Positions 14,001 to 16,308 of a stretch of DNA of 16,308 nt are shown piece by piece. The translations under genes were made by a program, and so were the position numbers. The notes below the pieces were generated by a model. It had not been told where the DNA came from, did no database searches, and saw only the letters and a program-made list of their open reading frames with translations. The stretch's first letter is position 1. Each line of letters opens with the position of its first letter. This DNA comes from Bacillota bacterium (GTDB lineage Bacteria > Bacillota > Clostridia > Oscillospirales > Oscillospiraceae): NCBI GenBank assembly GCA_023395775.1, contig JAEWYA010000182.1:1-16308 (forward strand), written 5' to 3'.

Positions 14001-15622
14001 CCGTGCAAAGCGGCGGAAGCTCCGGCGGTAGCGGTGGCGGAGGTGGCGGAGGCTCCACAGGCGGTGACAGCGACACCACAGTCACTACACCGCCGTCCAC
14101 CACGGAAAATCCAAATCCGCCTACCCAGGCTACAATCACGGTGAAGCCGACCGTTTCCGGCGATACCCTAAACGCTGCCATCGGCAGCAATGTGGTCAAT
14201 GATGCCATCAGCAAAGCACAGACAGAAGCCAAGAAAAATGGCACAACCGCCAATGGCATTACAGTGGAAATAAAAGTAGATACCAAAAACACCCAGACGG
14301 AAAATATCAACACAAGCCTGCCAAAGGAAAGTGTTGACGCACTGGTCAAAGCAGGCGCAAGAGAGGTTCGCATCAACAGCGAAATTGCCCACATCAGCCT
14401 CAATCTGGACACCTTAAAGGAAATCCAAAAGCAGCTTGGAGCAGATATTTCTGTGTCAGCGAAAAAGGTGGATAACAGCACCCTCTCTGCTGAGGCACAG
14501 AAAATTGTCGGCGACAGACCTGTATATGACTTCTCAATCACAGGTAAAAATGGCACAAAGGTAACCGATTTTGGCGCAGGCAAGGTTTCGATCTCTATCC
14601 CATACACCTTGGGCGCAAACGAAAATGCCGCCAATGTCATCGCTTACTACATTGACAGTACGGGTAAGATCACAGAGATGCCAAACTCGGCCTATGATCC
14701 TATAACCCAAACACTCCGCTTTGTGACCAATCACTTCTCTAAGTTTGCGATCGGCTACAAGACGGTAACTGTAAACTTTACGGACATCACAAACCATTGG
14801 GCAAAAGACAGTATTGAATTTGTGGTAGCTCGTGGGATTTTGGCTGGCATTGGCGATGGCAAATTTGCCCCTAACAACGCCATGACCAGAGGGATGTTTG
14901 TCACCGCTCTTGGCAGACTGGCAGAGGTTGATACCAAAGCCTATACCAAGAGCAGCTTCAGCGATGTAAAAGCCGATGCCTACTATATGACCTATGTGGA
15001 ATGGGCAAGCAAAAATGGCATCGTAAACGGCATCGGTGGCGGCTTGTTTGCCCCGGTTCGGTCGATCACTCGTGAGCAGATGGCGGTGATGATCGCCAAT
15101 TATGCAAAGGTCATCGGTTTTGAGCTGCCCAAGGTTCACGCAGAAAACACCTTTGCCGATCACGCAAAAATCAGCACATGGGCAAAGGATGCGGTGAAAA
15201 CCGTACAGATGACGGGGATCATCAGCGGCAAGAACGGCAACATTTTTGACCCGCAGGGCACGGCTTCCAGAGCAGAGGTCAGTGCAGTGCTGAAACGCTT
15301 TGTAGAGCTTGCCATCAGCACCGACACCGCCGAGGGCTGGGCCATGAACGACAGTGGCAGCTGGATGTACTACGAAAACGGCAAAGCCGTCACCGGCACA
15401 AAGAACATTGGCGGCACGACCTACACCTTCGACCAGTACGGCGTGACCGCAGATGTTCCGAAAAACCGTAAGTACGGCACCTACACTGTGCAAAAGGGCG
15501 ACAGCTTCTGGCTGATTGCCTACAAGCACGGCTGCACCATGAAGGAGCTGGAGATGCTCAACGACAAGAGCAGATTTTCTCTCATCCATCCGGGCGAGGT
15601 ACTAAAGGTGCCGGAGAAGTAA
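11081..15622 (+). CDS. Giant secreted surface protein with SLH, wall-binding repeat and LysM anchors
   Basis: The protein has 1513 residues. Residues 1-28 form a Sec signal peptide (KKVRAR, hydrophobic core, VAFA|AEG). Residues 41-94 are a His/Cys-rich segment with HTSDCY, ICGH, HRHTQECY, then C-x-x-x-C-x-x-C. Residues 100-220 include a bacterial Ig-like region. Residues 220-380 look like a Cthe_2159-type carbohydrate-binding beta-helix (NLVLVGASSVTADGADGVY), and 390-490 a PATDQYTAIIEW module seen in clostridial surface proteins. Residues 500-880 are repeated beta-helix rungs. Residues 881-976 form an Ig-like domain (PIITRQPQGATVNVGQSVTL), and 976-996 a Gly/Ser linker. Three SLH repeats follow (about 1231-1285, 1290-1347, 1355-1411), then a wall-binding repeat (GSWMYYENGKAVTGTKNIGG, 1419-1459) and a LysM domain (1466-1513). 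It should be displayed on the wall as an adhesin or polysaccharide binder; the ligand is unknown. Confidence 0.9.
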   Translation: MKKVRARCFSLLLSMCMLITMLPTVAFAAEGNLPIGLSSLCEHHEEHTSDCYTDELICGHVTDSGEETASGSDASHRHTQECYKLDCQFVCEECAKDSGNQNTPAAKDELARTITGFVGFDGFAPLDTITVTEKTTVAAIGLPDTLAVTLDGEGGATAIPVTWECAENYENTEYETYDFAPLWDIDAYALADNLDVGTLPYITVNIAGMENPYAKTVTGTMSIDLRSGISLASDTSGTGWTWTASSATLTLNGYQGQGIILNCGYDETINLVLVGASSVTADGADGVYCKGNLNISGSGILTVTATGDGISTDVFGTLRISGGTVTASSTSKSAFNKAPSELPASYTAKWSLSADGTVFTTASAFTWSADFKYVQIKTVEGSDDIQIPPAPILGVVTPATGNAPQRNIPATDQYTAIIEWYDPSGTFNGADFAPETIYRLQIVLNAKTGYTFAGLTAEDLKGFTVNGIVPFDRILYNDTKVVIQAAFPATGTAGGGSTAVSTAADLKTALEATTPATINVTADIAMDARIEIGADHTLNIADGVTVSTENQRLTIPEGKTLTVSGPGTLRVNNSSGTGVAVTGTLKLAAGSTLAVENSGDDSVGVELGNSVFAPDNTTLLHTPGVLESNGGSILLANSGAYSFAIGGSSDERNDRISLNGGSLTVQNTGNNSNGISGGDLSVSGCAVTVESGGNNMACGLSVKTASITDSTLILQNTAGTGLEAQKITVENSAVTVTNSTGCGIEIDYYLQEGVLNLKSSTLLLQNVSGEGLAFGDGDKLIVDGSTVTVANAGGGGLYIYDSRLLIGANYGKLTLAVGAKLTGAGNAFSDRGCIYKYGGSVTVEAENGPATDETLTAGDYIWDGTHFAKGGTPAADDAETPIITRQPQGATVNVGQSVTLSVEATVSDGGMLSYRWMGSSNSELGGSEVSDTATFTPSTATVGTMYYQCIVTNTNPDASGNKTAQLYSDQVAVTVQSGGSSGGSGGGGGGGSTGGDSDTTVTTPPSTTENPNPPTQATITVKPTVSGDTLNAAIGSNVVNDAISKAQTEAKKNGTTANGITVEIKVDTKNTQTENINTSLPKESVDALVKAGAREVRINSEIAHISLNLDTLKEIQKQLGADISVSAKKVDNSTLSAEAQKIVGDRPVYDFSITGKNGTKVTDFGAGKVSISIPYTLGANENAANVIAYYIDSTGKITEMPNSAYDPITQTLRFVTNHFSKFAIGYKTVTVNFTDITNHWAKDSIEFVVARGILAGIGDGKFAPNNAMTRGMFVTALGRLAEVDTKAYTKSSFSDVKADAYYMTYVEWASKNGIVNGIGGGLFAPVRSITREQMAVMIANYAKVIGFELPKVHAENTFADHAKISTWAKDAVKTVQMTGIISGKNGNIFDPQGTASRAEVSAVLKRFVELAISTDTAEGWAMNDSGSWMYYENGKAVTGTKNIGGTTYTFDQYGVTADVPKNRKYGTYTVQKGDSFWLIAYKHGCTMKELEMLNDKSRFSLIHPGEVLKVPEK

Positions 15623-15644
15623 CATTCATAGTTAGATATTACGC

Positions 15645-15693
15645 AGAACAACCGGCAAGGATGGTTAAGCAGTTCATCCTTGCCTGTTGTTCT
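15645..15693 (+). terminator. Hairpin terminator after the surface-protein gene
   Basis: AGAACAAC (15645-15652) pairs with GTTGTTCT (15686-15693), and GGCAAGGATG (15654-15663) with CATCCTTGCC (15675-15684), with one C/T mismatch between the two stem parts. Downstream is ATCTTTCCTTTTTG, a broken T-rich tract. It resembles the 8521-8567 terminator in sequence. Confidence 0.65.
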
Positions 15694-15758
15694 ATCTTTC
15701 CTTTTTGCTAATGTTTTGATATATTTAGTTTATCAATAATATAAATCGGAGGTGTGCT

Positions 15759-16308
15759 ATGGCTAAAAACTTGCTTGACCTTGATAGAGTGCCAACAATA
15801 GAAGAATTGCGTGAATTCTTTTATGAAAATGATTTTAGCACGGCAACCTATCGAGATATTGATTACGATAAAATGGATGCAGATGATGTGGAAACTTTAG
15901 AATACATCAAAGGTCTTATGGGCGAAAAATGGGATGTGCTTTCTCGTGACATGGGGCTGAAGTCTAACCCGGCTTACTATGGAAAAGACAATCCTCTGAT
16001 TGCTATGCGTGACAGTATGGAAAATCTCGCAGCCACAGGAGTCATGAAGCTGCTGGAGGAAATGCCGGAGCGTGCTGAAGAATTACTCTGTGATTTTACA
16101 ACTGCGGAGGATTGGGAAAGCCCTGAAGCTTTAGCAGTCAAAGCAGATAATATGTTAAGCAATGCAGTTAGCACATTGATGCAAACCATGAATTACGAAG
16201 AAGTTGCAAAAGTGATTGCAGAAAATCCAGCCTATGAAGATTTCGCCCACGGTAAGCCCAACAATTTCCGTGCCAAGGATTTTGATAGAAAGTGGAACCA
16301 CACAAGAG
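15759..16308 (+). CDS. Unrecognised AT-rich protein, cut by the window end
   Basis: An open frame starts at ATG 15759 and runs 183 codons without a stop to the window end. GGAGG lies 6 bases before the start. The start reads MAKNLLDLDRVPTIEELREF and the visible part is acidic and helical, with no signal peptide or membrane segment. The last visible residues are FRAKDFDRKWNHTR, a W-N-H-T/R-rich stretch reminiscent of small proteins on clostridial mobile elements, but I cannot place it in a family. Its base composition is lower in GC than the surface-protein gene before it, so it may belong to a different segment of the chromosome or an integrated element. Confidence 0.75.
   Translation, partial: MAKNLLDLDRVPTIEELREFFYENDFSTATYRDIDYDKMDADDVETLEYIKGLMGEKWDVLSRDMGLKSNPAYYGKDNPLIAMRDSMENLAATGVMKLLEEMPERAEELLCDFTTAEDWESPEALAVKADNMLSNAVSTLMQTMNYEEVAKVIAENPAYEDFAHGKPNNFRAKDFDRKWNHTR

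Noticed and set aside
14534..15589. 351-residue minus-strand frame under the SLH and LysM region
   Set aside because: It is antisense to well-recognised SLH and LysM domains; the long open frame results from codon bias.
15716..15745. TTGATA and TATAAA before the last gene
   Set aside because: The predicted transcript start would fall after the ribosome site, so it cannot be the working promoter for that start codon.

Overview
The window looks like a piece of chromosome from an anaerobic gut Firmicute (Clostridia, Oscillospiraceae-like). The evidence is strong AGGAGG-type ribosome sites, moderately high GC with AT-rich spacers, YoaP-type acetyltransferases, a YafY/WYL regulator, and a giant SLH-domain surface protein. 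This placement is inferred from gene content and style, since no rRNA or marker gene is present.

Left edge (1-500): remnants only. A C-terminal coding scrap (1-78, possibly an IS3-type transposase tail) is followed by a minus-strand terminator (273-308) just past a short reading-frame end. Next is a broken alpha/beta-hydrolase gene (501-755, minus).

Minus-strand cluster (756-5511): eight small genes, mostly 4-97 bp apart. In transcription order they are a CDP-alcohol phosphatidyltransferase-like membrane protein, a HEAT-like helical protein, a GNAT acetyltransferase with a Cys/His tail, an AT-rich SRPBCC protein with its own terminator, a GNAT-YoaP protein, a cysteine-rich protein, a second GNAT-YoaP paralogue, and a flavodoxin-like protein. 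It looks like an accessory detoxification or redox cluster. An AraC/GyrI-type regulator (5728-6600) and a YafY/WYL regulator (6692-7618) sit upstream on the same strand. The WYL gene is divergent from a DJ-1/PfpI-family gene (7734-8378, plus), with a dyad in the shared promoter region.

Plus-strand surface cassette (8521-15693): a strong terminator and a good promoter precede a membrane histidine kinase and OmpR-type response regulator (4-bp overlap). These are followed by a strong terminator, then a bicistron of a 101-residue DUF2442-like protein overlapping by 4 bp a 1513-residue secreted protein. That protein carries a His/Cys-rich N-terminal module, beta-helix repeats, an Ig-like domain, a glycine linker, three SLH repeats, a choline-binding-type wall repeat and a LysM domain. 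The two-component system may control this surface protein, but only adjacency supports that.

Right edge (15759-16308): the start of an AT-rich gene of unknown function, cut by the window end.

No CRISPR array, rRNA or complete insertion sequence was seen. No clearly new defence or biosynthetic system is evident. The most unusual items are the paired GNAT/glutaredoxin-like fusions around a cysteine-rich protein, the phosphatidyltransferase with an altered signature motif and no ATG start, and the triple-anchored surface protein.
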